Assembly: GCA_049602155.1 (NCBI GenBank)
Contig: JBMYRH010000029.1
Location: forward strand, 4,114-68,113
Length of the DNA: 64,000 bases
DNA from: JBMYRH01 sp049602155
Lineage (GTDB): Bacteria; Myxococcota_A; UBA9042; PHBI01; JBMYRH01
Reading direction: 5' to 3'
Part shown: piece after piece, positions 1 through 8,053 of the stretch
How the letters are laid out: every line of letters starts with the position of its first letter
How positions within the stretch are numbered: position 1 is the stretch's first letter
Translations under genes and position numbers: made by a program
The notes under the pieces: generated by a model
Seen by the model: only the letters and a program-made list of their open reading frames with translations
Told to the model about the DNA's origin: nothing
Databases searched by the model: none

Positions 1-287
1 GCCAGGTAGATGACACCGACGATGTTCGGCAGGCCGAGGTCGCTGTTGCCGAAGAACCCGCCGTTGGCCTTGAGCCCGAAGACGCCGGTGTCGCCGTCGT
101 GGAGCACGCCGCCGGTCTTGATGTGGAACTCGCCGCGGGGGACGTCGGCGTGCAGCAGGTTCGGCGCGATGACGCTGTCTCGACCGTGGGCCGCCATGAC
201 GCGCTCTACGGCGCTTATCGCCAGGTCCATGTCGAGGACAGCGCTGATCTCTGAGTGGGTCAGGATGCAGGTCTCGGGGCGCGTCAT
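1..287 (-). CDS. Ornithine cyclodeaminase / mu-crystallin family protein (N-terminal part, runs off the left edge)
   Basis: Ninety-five N-terminal residues are visible; the rest lies left of the window. The start MTRPETCILTHSEISAVLDM, the segment HIKTGGVLHDGDTGVFGLKA and the later GLPNIVGVIYL match the N-terminal domain of ornithine cyclodeaminase/mu-crystallin proteins, where the Lys of the K-x-GG region helps bind substrate. The start at 287 is preceded by GTGGAG a few bases upstream. Family members include NAD(P)-dependent ornithine or alanine/lysine cyclising dehydrogenases, ketimine reductases and amino-acid racemising relatives. The Rossmann domain that would separate them is not visible, so substrate is open. 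The downstream-facing neighbour is a lipoprotein with no obvious pathway link. Confidence 0.75.
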   Translation of the reverse strand, partial: MTRPETCILTHSEISAVLDMDLAISAVERVMAAHGRDSVIAPNLLHADVPRGEFHIKTGGVLHDGDTGVFGLKANGGFFGNSDLGLPNIVGVIYL

Positions 288-355
288 GGGGGGCTCCACC
301 GTGCGGGTTCGTTCGACGTCGTGGATAAGGTGCGTGGGGTCGCCACGGGTCGCGT

Positions 356-856
356 CTACTCGGTGAAGGCCTCGTCGTGGGTCAAGACATCATCGTCGGC
401 GACCACGATGGTGGTCTCGGAGGTCTGGTCGTAGACGTCGGTCTCGCCGTCCACGAGCTTGAGGTGCAGCTGGTACGAGCCGGCGTTGAGGTCGGTGATC
501 TCGTACGTAAAGGTCGGGCCGTCGGTCTTCCACTCTGACAAGCAGCCGTCGGACTCGCCGCCGAACATGCCACCCAAAAACGCGGGGACGACGCCGTAGT
601 TCCCCAAGCTGTTCTCCTCGGCGACCATGAGGTTAATGGTGAGGCCATCGGCCGTCCCGGGGGGGAGCGTGATGGTCCCGCTGAGGGTCGCTGTGCCCTC
701 GTCAAAGCTGTAGACGGAGCCTTGGATATCCGCGCCACAGTCCGCGGAAGCGCCGCCTCCATCGCCTTCAGCGGTGCTTGAATCGCAGCCCATGAGGGTG
801 ATTGGGAGGAGGAGGGCCAACAGGCTGATGATGAGGGTTCGGAATGCGGTACGCAT
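356..856 (-). CDS. Predicted lipoprotein, unknown function (166 aa)
   Basis: The protein has a signal peptide with a clear lipobox (ITLMGC, Cys24) followed by a short Ser/Gly-rich linker, so it should be exported and lipidated. I chose the internal ATG at 856 over a longer frame opening at 1150 because only this start places the hydrophobic signal at the N-terminus. The remaining 140 residues are rich in Thr and acidic residues and look all-beta (for example FTYEITDLNAGSYQLHLKLV), which resembles a carboxypeptidase-regulatory or Ig-like fold. I recognise no specific family. A Cys at residue 39 and one in the C-terminal half (DGCLSEW) could form a disulfide. Confidence 0.75.
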   Translation of the reverse strand: MRTAFRTLIISLLALLLPITLMGCDSSTAEGDGGGASADCGADIQGSVYSFDEGTATLSGTITLPPGTADGLTINLMVAEENSLGNYGVVPAFLGGMFGGESDGCLSEWKTDGPTFTYEITDLNAGSYQLHLKLVDGETDVYDQTSETTIVVADDDVLTHDEAFTE

Positions 857-1073
857 GACAGGAGCTCCGTCGGGGCTGTGAGGTGTCGACGGGCCCACAC
901 TAAGGGGAGCGTTCGACGTTCTCAAGCGCGACGGCGAGGCTGGCTCTGATGGGGGGCTTGGCGCCCCTCCACCGCCACTGGGGCCGGGGTAAGCGGGGCA
1001 CGTAAGCGCGACGCGCCTTGTGTGAATGGTGCGATTCAGTGCTACATAGGTGGGACGCACATCAGGAGTCGGC

Positions 1074-1508
1074 ATGTACGAGAAGCAGCGCAGAGCACCG
1101 GTGGCAGGGCAGGGCGCGTCACAGCGTTCAGCCGATTTGGCTGCACCCAAGAGCTCAGACCTCCGCGGGATGAGCTACGCAGAGGGGAGCGCCCACCTCG
1201 CGCCCCCCGTGCAGCTCAGCGCCGCCGCGGCCGCTGGTGGCGGCGATCAAGAGAAGCTCTTGCGCATCGTCACGGCCTACGTCGACGGCACCTTCGGCGG
1301 GGACATGGAGCGCGCCTTTAATCACTACGCCAACGAAGGCACCGTGAACCAGGACGGCGTCACCAAGATGCTCGTGGACGCCGGGGTGAAGGAGGCCTTC
1401 AGCTACTTCAAGTGGAAGTTCATCCCGGGGAAGGTCATGGATCACTTCGACACCGACGGTGACGGGAAGATCGGCGTCGCCGAGTTCAACAAAGGTCTCG
1501 CGGTTTGA
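1074..1508 (+). CDS. EF-hand protein with a disordered N-terminus carrying an LRGMSYAEG motif (144 aa)
   Basis: An AGGAG element sits 8 bases before the ATG at 1074, which decides the start. Residues 1-60 are low complexity, with the string LRGMSYAEGSAHLAPPVQLS. The C-terminal half is helical and ends in a canonical EF-hand calcium loop DTDGDGKIGVAEF (positions 1, 3, 5, 7, 9 and 12 all acceptable). An upstream degenerate helix-loop-helix (NHYANEGTVNQDGVTKML) may be the partner hand. No signal peptide is present. The N-terminal motif resembles leader-like segments I associate with proteins of contractile injection systems in this kind of bacterium; this is inference from memory, and no injection genes lie in the window. 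The gene is followed 23 bp later by the VF530-type gene on the same strand. Confidence 0.75.
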   Translation: MYEKQRRAPVAGQGASQRSADLAAPKSSDLRGMSYAEGSAHLAPPVQLSAAAAAGGGDQEKLLRIVTAYVDGTFGGDMERAFNHYANEGTVNQDGVTKMLVDAGVKEAFSYFKWKFIPGKVMDHFDTDGDGKIGVAEFNKGLAV

Positions 1509-1531
1509 GGCCTTGAGAGGGGGAGCGGGCG

Positions 1532-1963
1532 ATGAGTGAAGAGCAGCCCAACAATCCACTCCATGGGCTCACCCTCAAGGCGATCTTAGAGGCGCTCGTG
1601 GAGCGTCACGGCTGGGAGGGCCTCGCCCGGCGCGTGAACATCGCATGCTTTCATAACGAGCCTAGCTTGAAGTCGAGCCTGAAGCTCTTGAGGAAGACGC
1701 CGTGGGCGCGCGAGAAGGTCGAGCGCATCTACCTCGCGGATGTGCGCAAGGCGGCGAGCCGCCGGAAGCGGAACAAGCGTCGGTCGGAGATGCGTGCACA
1801 CAAGGCCACGATGACCTCCTCCGGGGCGAGCGCTGAGAAGCCTGAGGCTGCCCCGACGCCCCCCACGCCCAAAGCGACGGCACCCAAAGCGACGGCACCC
1901 AAAGCGACGGCACCCAAAGCGACGGCACCCAAAGCGACGGCACCCAAGGGTGATCTCGCGTAA
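1532..1963 (+). CDS. VF530 family (DUF2132) DNA-binding protein with a Lys/Ala/Pro repeat tail (143 aa)
   Basis: Residues 5-75 contain the VF530 fold signature: NNPLHGLTLKAILEALVERH, then GWEGLARRVNIACFHNEPS, then SLKFLRKTPWAR-like SLKLLRKTPWAREKVE. Family members are small double-stranded DNA-binding proteins. The tail from about residue 75 is strongly basic, then becomes a run of five PKATA units encoded by perfect 15-bp repeats, which recalls histone H1-type tails. A GAG-rich Shine-Dalgarno region precedes the ATG. The usual family length is about 70-80 residues, so the tail roughly doubles it. It is probably a nucleoid-associated protein; the role of the tail is inferred. Confidence 0.85.
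   Translation: MSEEQPNNPLHGLTLKAILEALVERHGWEGLARRVNIACFHNEPSLKSSLKLLRKTPWAREKVERIYLADVRKAASRRKRNKRRSEMRAHKATMTSSGASAEKPEAAPTPPTPKATAPKATAPKATAPKATAPKATAPKGDLA
1868..1942 (+). repeat. Five perfect 15-bp tandem repeats in the VF530 tail
   Basis: The unit CCCAAAGCGACGGCA is present five times without a mismatch and encodes PKATA each time. Perfect identity between copies, including third codon positions, indicates recent expansion. Because the unit is a multiple of three, copy-number change would lengthen or shorten the tail without breaking the frame. Confidence 0.95.
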
Positions 1964-1988
1964 GGGAGTGAGCGCTCTCAGCTGAACC

Positions 1989-3095
1989 TCAGGGGTGCAG
2001 CACGCACCCACCGACATGCAGGCTGTGCCACTTGGCGCGCAACGCAGTGTCGATGTCCTCCATGTCGTAGGCACGGGCGACGTAGGGGGCCAGCCGTCCC
2101 TCGGCGATCCAGCTGTCCAGGGCTGCGAGCCGCTCGATCCGGACGCTCGGGTCTCGGTGGGTGGTGATCGCGGTGGGGCAGCCGAGGACGTCCAGGCCCT
2201 TCATCATGATGAGGTTCGTCGGGAGCTGGTTGGCGTTCGGTGCGCCGCGTTGGCCCCGCCCTTTGGCGACAAACGGGGTCGCGGCCCACCCGACGACCAA
2301 GTACCGCGCGCCGAAGGTGACGCAGCGCAGGCTCTCGGCAGAGATGGGGCCGCCGACACCGTCATAGACCACGTCGACCCCGCGCCCATCGGTGAGCGCC
2401 TTCACGGCGTCGCGCAGCCCTGAACGCTCTCCAGTGATGACCTCTGTCTGCACGATATGGTCCGCGCCTTGCGCCTTCACGATGGCCAACTTCTCGGCGC
2501 TTCGGCCGGTGGCGATGACCGTGGCGCCGACGAGCTTGGCGATGTGCACGGCGGCGAGCCCGGTAGAGCCCGACGCTCCGTGGATCAAGACGGTGTCCTC
2601 AGCCGTGAGCTGCCCCCGGGCCAGCAGGCAGTGATAGGCGGTCTCGTAGTTGCCCAGGAGGCAGGCGCCCTGGTCGAAGCTCCATGAGGCGGGCAGGGGG
2701 CGAAGCGCCGTGGAGGGGGCGACCGCGTAGGTCGCGAAGCCGCCCCAGCCTTGGTGCGGTCCGAGGGAGCGCGGTCCGGTTAACAAGCCGTCTGCGAGGA
2801 CTCGGTCGCCGACGGCGTGCTGTGCGGCCGGACCCGCCCAGAGCACCTCGCCGCTGTACTCCAGGCCCGGGCAGTAAGGGGGCGCTGCCATGTGCTGATA
2901 TTGGCCGCTCGACATCAGCAGGTCGACCCAGCCGACCGCGGCGCTTCGGACCGCCACCACCACGTCATCAACGGCCAAATGGGCGGGATCCGGGGGCGCC
3001 TGGTCTTCCAGCTGGAGGTGATGCTCTAGGGCGTCCATGGGCGTCTCACCGAACGCATCGATGATGACTCTGCGACCGACCTCTCCGAGCGTCAT
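1989..3095 (-). CDS. Zinc-free MDR-family NADPH:quinone oxidoreductase (368 aa)
   Basis: Medium-chain dehydrogenase/reductase of the quinone oxidoreductase branch. The N-terminal GroES-like domain has the conserved PYCPGLEYSGEVLWAGP block. The Rossmann domain has the nucleotide-binding GASGSTGLAAVHIAKLVGA, then ATGRSAEKLAIVKAQGADHIV and DVVYDGVGG. Catalytic zinc cysteines are absent, as expected in this branch. AAGGAG lies 5 bases before the ATG at 3095, so the longer frame reaching 3353 is rejected, particularly as it would overlap the divergent gene at 3299. It likely reduces quinones or enones with NADPH in the cytoplasm; the substrate is unknown. Its 3' end nearly abuts the VF530 gene (25 bp apart), facing it. 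Confidence 0.88.
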   Translation of the reverse strand: MTLGEVGRRVIIDAFGETPMDALEHHLQLEDQAPPDPAHLAVDDVVVAVRSAAVGWVDLLMSSGQYQHMAAPPYCPGLEYSGEVLWAGPAAQHAVGDRVLADGLLTGPRSLGPHQGWGGFATYAVAPSTALRPLPASWSFDQGACLLGNYETAYHCLLARGQLTAEDTVLIHGASGSTGLAAVHIAKLVGATVIATGRSAEKLAIVKAQGADHIVQTEVITGERSGLRDAVKALTDGRGVDVVYDGVGGPISAESLRCVTFGARYLVVGWAATPFVAKGRGQRGAPNANQLPTNLIMMKGLDVLGCPTAITTHRDPSVRIERLAALDSWIAEGRLAPYVARAYDMEDIDTALRAKWHSLHVGGCVLHP

Positions 3096-3298
3096 GACCT
3101 CTCCTTGGGTGTCGGTCAACCCGACCTCCACGACGATGCACCACGTTCGCCGCGGGGCCAACCTCGGCGCTGAGATTAGCCAAGGCGACCGAGGAATTGG
3201 GGGGCGCCTCGCGGCCTTCAAGGCTCCGCTGTTTTGCCATCTCGCGACCGGACGAGTAGAAGGCCCTGGATCCCTCGAAGGGGTCAGGGAGTGTGTCG

Positions 3299-4648
3299 AT
3301 GTTGCGGGTCCTCTTTGTGAGCGTGTGGGTGGTGTGCGCGTCGGCGTGTGCAAGTGACATGAGCGACGCGATGTCAGAGGACGGGCAAGCCCCTGCGAGC
3401 GGCAAGGGCGACTTGGCTGAGGTGCGCGATGCGGACTGGGCCAACGGCTTCTTCCTGACCCAGATCTACGACGCCGAGTGGAACCCCGAGGGGGTCGTCG
3501 ACGACATCGCCTCGAACAATTGCGGCCCAGCTAGCTTGGCCATGTTGATGGCGGAGCGGGGCGGCGCGCCCGCCCTCGAGCCAGAGCAGGCGATCGACCA
3601 CGCCCGTGCGCTGATGTACCCGGGCTACCCGGAGATCGATCCGGCGCTCCTCGCCGAGGAGGCGACGCTCTACGTCGAGGGCGCGCTGACCTTCGTCGAT
3701 GACGACGCTCACCCCGTCTATCTAGAGCCTGAGGACGCGTCTCCGTCGCTCCATCAGGGCATCGTGAACAGCGGGGGCAACCCTGTCCTCGGAAGCTCCT
3801 GGGGCGAGCTGGACGCGCTCCTCGAGGCCCATGGTGGCGTCATCGCCTATGGGCACATCACCGAGGGCTGGCGCAGCCGCTTCTCGGAGGACTACGGCAC
3901 CTCAAACGAGGGCGCCGTGCCGCACTTCATCGCGCTCTTTCCAGCGAGCGAACTCGGTCAGTTCATCGTCTGTGACCCGATGCACCGGGGAGGGGCGGTG
4001 ATGATGGATCAGGCCACGCTCGGAGCCTTCTTTCAGAGCCCCGTCAACGTCTACGACACGACGATACGCCTCATCGCCTGGGAGGCCCCAACCGAAGAGG
4101 TCGATGAGGTCCCGGTCGTCGAAGAGGAGGTGGTGGTCGACCCCTACGCGATGGCGCTCGATGTCCACGCCCACCGGGTGGTGCTCGGTGAGGATGCGCC
4201 CGCCGAGGATTACCAGCGTCCGCCAAACCCTGGAGGCTTCAGCCTGTCAGGGACCGAGTTTTGGCAGAAGTGGGCTGGTGGAGAGAGCCCAACCTACCAA
4301 TTTGCGGAGGGCACCGAGGCTGGTCGACGGTGCATGATCGCGAGCGGCAAGCGCTTCGAGGCGATCTTGGCCGATCCGCCGCAGGGCTTGCTCACCCTGC
4401 GCCTTGAGTCCAAGTGGTCCGGCTCGTTCTTCAACTGGAACGATGACTACTCCCAGTCCGATTGGGGGGACGGTCAGTCCGCCAGGCTGTGGGCTTGGAA
4501 GACGGGCCTCATCAAGTGGATCAGTCAGACCAGCAAGGATGGCAGTTGCTATCTCCCCACCCTTGAGATGGTCGAGGCGCTCGCCGAGCGCTGCTTAGAG
4601 CAGGCGGTCGAGGACGAGGGCGAGATTGTAGGCTGCTCGGCGTCTTGA
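3299..4648 (+). CDS. Lipoprotein with a peptidase C39-like papain fold domain (449 aa)
   Basis: A hydrophobic N-terminus ends in Cys-rich VCASACAS, giving a probable lipobox at Cys17. An AGGGAG element is 7 bases from the ATG at 3299, better than the GTG at 3293. Residues about 54-265 look like a C39-like cysteine protease: NNCGPASLAML carries the nucleophile Cys75, VPHFIALF supplies the His, and FIVCDPMHR supplies the Asp region. A very acidic Glu/Val linker (EEVDEVPVVEEEVVVDPY) then leads to a C-terminal domain of about 150 residues with four Cys and many Trp that I do not recognise. It is exported; a murein or peptide substrate is possible but unproven. Confidence 0.72.
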   Translation: MLRVLFVSVWVVCASACASDMSDAMSEDGQAPASGKGDLAEVRDADWANGFFLTQIYDAEWNPEGVVDDIASNNCGPASLAMLMAERGGAPALEPEQAIDHARALMYPGYPEIDPALLAEEATLYVEGALTFVDDDAHPVYLEPEDASPSLHQGIVNSGGNPVLGSSWGELDALLEAHGGVIAYGHITEGWRSRFSEDYGTSNEGAVPHFIALFPASELGQFIVCDPMHRGGAVMMDQATLGAFFQSPVNVYDTTIRLIAWEAPTEEVDEVPVVEEEVVVDPYAMALDVHAHRVVLGEDAPAEDYQRPPNPGGFSLSGTEFWQKWAGGESPTYQFAEGTEAGRRCMIASGKRFEAILADPPQGLLTLRLESKWSGSFFNWNDDYSQSDWGDGQSARLWAWKTGLIKWISQTSKDGSCYLPTLEMVEALAERCLEQAVEDEGEIVGCSAS

Positions 4649-4759
4649 GCTGAGGAGGTCGCGCCGCCGGGCGGGCTTGGGGGCGCTCCGGGACCTCGCG
4701 TTCGCCGGTGAGGTAGACGGGTGAAGCGTGGCCGCATGTGGTCATGCTAGGATTCCGTC

Positions 4760-6547
4760 ATGCGTTCACGGACGACCGCCTTTATCTTAGCGCTCCTCCT
4801 CTGCACGGCGTGCAGCGGCGGGCAAACGCATGTGCAGGGTGCGGCCTCTGTCCGTGCCTCGGGAGCAGGGGAGGGGGCCTCGCCTGCGGCTCGAGTCGGG
4901 GCAGAGGCGACCGCGGCTGGGGAGGCTACGCGGACGCCTAAGTCGCTTGTCCTCGCGCTGGACGGGCTGCGGCCGGATGCGTTGGCGTACGCTGCGACCC
5001 CGCGGATCGATGCGTTGATCGCCGGCACCTGGTTGCCCGGCTATCAGGGGGCCTATAGCCCCGTCGCCCAGAACCTGACGGACGCGAACACCATCAGCGG
5101 GCCAAACCACGTCGCCATCATGACCGGGGCGACGGGGGCGCAGCACGGGGTGCAACGCAACTGGGACGTCTTTCGTGGCTATCACACCGACTATCCGCAC
5201 TACCTAAAACGTATCGAGAGGGCCACGCCAGAGCGCCACACCGCCTACCTCTTTACCTGGAAAAATGACGCGAAGATCCCCAGCGATGCCGACTACATCT
5301 TCGACGGTGAAGACGCCGATAACGTCGCCCGAGCGGCCGCCATCCTCTCGGGTGACCATGCCGATGAGGCGGGGCTAAACCGGACTCGGTGGGAGAGAGG
5401 GGCGGACGTCGACGCGCTCTTTCTCTTCCTCGACAACCCGGACTTCGCCGGTCACGCCGAGGGGTTTGAGCCGGCGATCCCCGCTTACCATCAAGCGATC
5501 ACCAGAGTGGACGCCCAGGTGGGGGTGCTGCTGGACGCCATCGCAGCGCGCCCGACCCTTGAGCGTGAGCGCTGGCAGATCGTGCTCACCAGCGACCACG
5601 GTGGCTACCACACGCACCACGGCGGCAACATCGCCGTGACGCACACGATCCCCTTCCTCGTCGTGAGCCCTGATGTGCGCCAGGGGGTGCTCCCAGCGGT
5701 TGTCCGCAACGTTGACGTAGTCCCCACGGTCTTAACCCACATGGGGATCCCGTTCCCCCCGACGTTAACGGGGGCGCCGCGTGGCTCGGTGGTCGACGCA
5801 GCGCCGACGGTGCCGCTATCCAAGGACCTGGCGGCTTACTATCGGTTTGACGGTGACCTGAAAGACAGCGCAGGTGGGGGGCACGACGCCCGCGTCGGCG
5901 AGACCTCGGATGTGGCGCCTGCGCTGACCTCGGCGGGGGGCAAGTTCGGAGGGTACGTCTCTATCCAGGACCCCGGCGGCGGCAAGGCTGGGGCCTGCTT
6001 TCTGACCCTCGGTAAGCCCGCGGCACTGGAGATGGCCGAGGGGCAAGCGTTCACCGTCAGCGTGTGGTTTCGGGCCCACGGTCTGCAGGGCGGCGACCCG
6101 GTGATCCTTGGCAACAAGGACTGGACTTCGGGGGCGAACCCGGGCTGGTTGCTCCTGGCGAACACGGGCAGGGAGCACGCCTTTGGAGCGAACCTGGCGG
6201 ACGGAGACGAGGCGAGGATCGACTTGGGCTACGTGGATTATCGCGACACCGATTGGTGGTTCTTGGCGCTCACGGTGGCGCCGCAGGGCGTGGCGACGAT
6301 GTTCGCAGGGGGGCCCGACGGCGTATTGCGCTGGATGGCCTTGGAGGCCACGGGGCTCATGACCCTGGCGTCACCGCACCCGATCCACGTGGGGCAAGAT
6401 GGCACCGGGGCCTACGGGCACAACCTTGACGGTGATCTCGATGACCTGGCGATTTGGCGTCGCGCCTTGTCGATGGCGGAGGTCCAGGCGCTCTATCAGC
6501 GAGGTCAGGGGGCGCCGGTGCTCCCTCAACCTCGTGAGGCGCTTTGA
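4760..6547 (+). CDS. Alkaline-phosphatase-superfamily phosphodiesterase fused to a LamG-like domain, lipoprotein (595 aa)
   Basis: The signal peptide ends in LLCTACSGG, a lipobox at about Cys18. From residue 57, LVLALDGLRPDALAYAATPRID holds the first metal Asp of type I phosphodiesterase/nucleotide pyrophosphatases. NTISGPNHVAIMTGATGAQHGV holds the Thr/Ser nucleophile region, and the later DNPDFAGHAEGFEP and TSDHGGYHTHHGG carry the Asp/His metal ligands. Residues about 355-585 form a laminin-G/concanavalin-type beta-sandwich (LAAYYRFDGDLKDSAGGGHDARV to DGDLDDLAIWRRALSMAEVQALYQ). It probably hydrolyses a phosphodiester at the cell surface, with the LamG part binding a carbohydrate or surface ligand. 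Its stop overlaps the start of the next gene as TGATG. Confidence 0.85.
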   Translation: MRSRTTAFILALLLCTACSGGQTHVQGAASVRASGAGEGASPAARVGAEATAAGEATRTPKSLVLALDGLRPDALAYAATPRIDALIAGTWLPGYQGAYSPVAQNLTDANTISGPNHVAIMTGATGAQHGVQRNWDVFRGYHTDYPHYLKRIERATPERHTAYLFTWKNDAKIPSDADYIFDGEDADNVARAAAILSGDHADEAGLNRTRWERGADVDALFLFLDNPDFAGHAEGFEPAIPAYHQAITRVDAQVGVLLDAIAARPTLERERWQIVLTSDHGGYHTHHGGNIAVTHTIPFLVVSPDVRQGVLPAVVRNVDVVPTVLTHMGIPFPPTLTGAPRGSVVDAAPTVPLSKDLAAYYRFDGDLKDSAGGGHDARVGETSDVAPALTSAGGKFGGYVSIQDPGGGKAGACFLTLGKPAALEMAEGQAFTVSVWFRAHGLQGGDPVILGNKDWTSGANPGWLLLANTGREHAFGANLADGDEARIDLGYVDYRDTDWWFLALTVAPQGVATMFAGGPDGVLRWMALEATGLMTLASPHPIHVGQDGTGAYGHNLDGDLDDLAIWRRALSMAEVQALYQRGQGAPVLPQPREAL

Positions 6548-7398
6548 TGAAGGGGCCCACACCCTCGGCGACGCCGCTACGTGGCGATGAACCGGTGCGT
6601 GTCTCGGGGTTCTCCTACCTCCCGGGCTTCGTGACCGCGGTCGAGGCGGAGGCGCTCGTCGCGTACTTCGGTGCGCTGCGTCCGCTGTGGGAGAAGCGCT
6701 ACGCGGATGACGCACCGAGTCGGCGCGGCGGGACGGGGCGACTCACGCGGCCGGTGTACTGGTTGGGGGCTTGGCAGTTCGCGGCGCTGGGCTATTACTC
6801 AGAGCCCGATCACACGCACCAGAAGTGCGTACGCGCTGAGCCCTTCCCCGACGTGATGAGGGCCATCCTGGAGCGACTCAGGCCCGAGTTGGAGGCGCAT
6901 GGTGACGGCGGCGTCTTACCGAACACGGCCCTCATCAACTATTATGGGACCGAGCCCAGAGGGGCCCACGAACCCCCGGTGGACTACGCCCGCCTTCGGA
7001 TGCACCGTGACGCCGAGCCCGGCGCGGTCGTGATGTTCTCGATCGGTCAGCCGGGTCAGTTCGAGTTCGTGACCCCGGGAGCAGAGGCGCCGGACCACGC
7101 CCAGTGGGTCCGAAACCGCTCGGTCCTGATCCTCAGTGGAGAGGAGTATAAGGACCGCCTCTATCACCGCATCACACGCGTTCGGCACGGGAAGCAGCCC
7201 GCGATGAGCTCGCAGCTCGAGAACTTCGCAGTGCGGCGCGTGAGCGTCTCGTTTCGGCATGTGCCCGAGGACGCCATCTTGGACTTGGGGGCGCTCGATG
7301 AGGCGGCGCGGGCCATCGCGACGCCCTACGTCGAGACGCTCGCGGGGTATTCGTCGCACTTTCAGCGTCAGCTGGCGACGCTCCCGCAAGAGCCCTGA
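6547..7398 (+). CDS. AlkB-like 2-oxoglutarate/Fe(II) dioxygenase (283 aa)
   Basis: The core reads ALINYYG, then RLRMHRDAEPGAVVMFSIG with the HxD metal pair (H-R-D), then LYHRITRV with the third metal His and RRVSVSFRHV with the 2-oxoglutarate-binding Arg. This is the AlkB family order for oxidative demethylases of nucleic acids or proteins. The length is slightly above the usual 200-230 because of an N-terminal extension. The ATG overlaps the upstream stop (TGATG), with GTGAGG 8 bases upstream, so translation is probably coupled to the phosphodiesterase gene; a TTG three bases earlier is an alternative. The last 31 bases overlap the end of the convergent hydrolase gene. Confidence 0.82.
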   Translation: MKGPTPSATPLRGDEPVRVSGFSYLPGFVTAVEAEALVAYFGALRPLWEKRYADDAPSRRGGTGRLTRPVYWLGAWQFAALGYYSEPDHTHQKCVRAEPFPDVMRAILERLRPELEAHGDGGVLPNTALINYYGTEPRGAHEPPVDYARLRMHRDAEPGAVVMFSIGQPGQFEFVTPGAEAPDHAQWVRNRSVLILSGEEYKDRLYHRITRVRHGKQPAMSSQLENFAVRRVSVSFRHVPEDAILDLGALDEAARAIATPYVETLAGYSSHFQRQLATLPQEP

Positions 7399-8003
7399 GT
7401 CGTCCCCCGGGTCGCCTCAAGGAATGACGCTGCCAGGGTCACCGCTTGGGCGAGTTGGTCGGCCTGGGTGTGGCCTGAGCGGAGGCGCGGCTCAAGGGCG
7501 TGGTTCGCGTCGTCGAGCCAGTGCACCTGGACGTGGTTCGGCAGCCCATACCCCAGCACTTGTTGTCGATTCCCTCGGGAGTCTCGGGTGCCTTGGAAGA
7601 GCATCACGGGCACCGTGAGCTCGCCGAGGGCCTTGGCCCGTTGCCCAGGGTCCGGATCGTGGCGTGGGTGGAAGGGGTAGGCGAACGCGAGGAGCGCGAT
7701 GGCGCCCAAGTCATTGGCGAGCTCGCCGCTGACGCGGGCCCCTCGGGAGAGCCCCCCGAGGATGAGCCTCTGTGAGGGGGCTTTGAGCGCCGCGGCCTCG
7801 CGGATGTGCTCGGCCAAGAGCGCGTCACGGCGTGCGCCGTCCGAGGTCTCGCAGTAAGGGAAAGGGAAGCGGACCACCCGCACGCCGGCCTCTCCCAGCC
7901 CCTGAGCGATGGCCTTCGGGGCGTCATCGTCGAGTTGGGCCTGGTCGCCGGGAGCCAAGACGAGGAAGTCGGGGCTGTCAGTTGGGCCGTGCCATGCGTA
8001 CAT
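7368..8003 (-). CDS. Alpha/beta hydrolase of the KANL3/Tex30-like (COG3571) type (211 aa)
   Basis: Hallmarks of this short alpha/beta hydrolase family are present: VVRFPFPYCE, the nucleophile elbow LGGLSRGARVSGELA (Ser in G-L-S-R-G), FAYPFHPRHDPDPGQR, LTVPVMLFQGTRDSRGN with the acid Asp, and WLDDANHALEPRLRSGHT with the catalytic His. The elbow usually reads GGKSMGGR, so this is a variant. No signal peptide is seen, so it is a cytoplasmic esterase-like enzyme of unknown substrate. The start is the ATG at 8003, with a GTG directly upstream; no clear Shine-Dalgarno is visible. The 3' end overlaps the dioxygenase gene tail to tail. Confidence 0.82.
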   Translation of the reverse strand: MYAWHGPTDSPDFLVLAPGDQAQLDDDAPKAIAQGLGEAGVRVVRFPFPYCETSDGARRDALLAEHIREAAALKAPSQRLILGGLSRGARVSGELANDLGAIALLAFAYPFHPRHDPDPGQRAKALGELTVPVMLFQGTRDSRGNRQQVLGYGLPNHVQVHWLDDANHALEPRLRSGHTQADQLAQAVTLAASFLEATRGTTQGSCGSVAS

Positions 8004-8053
8004 CACGCGAGAGGGTACCGCGTCCGAGGGTGATGGGGGAGGGCGGCGCGTGG

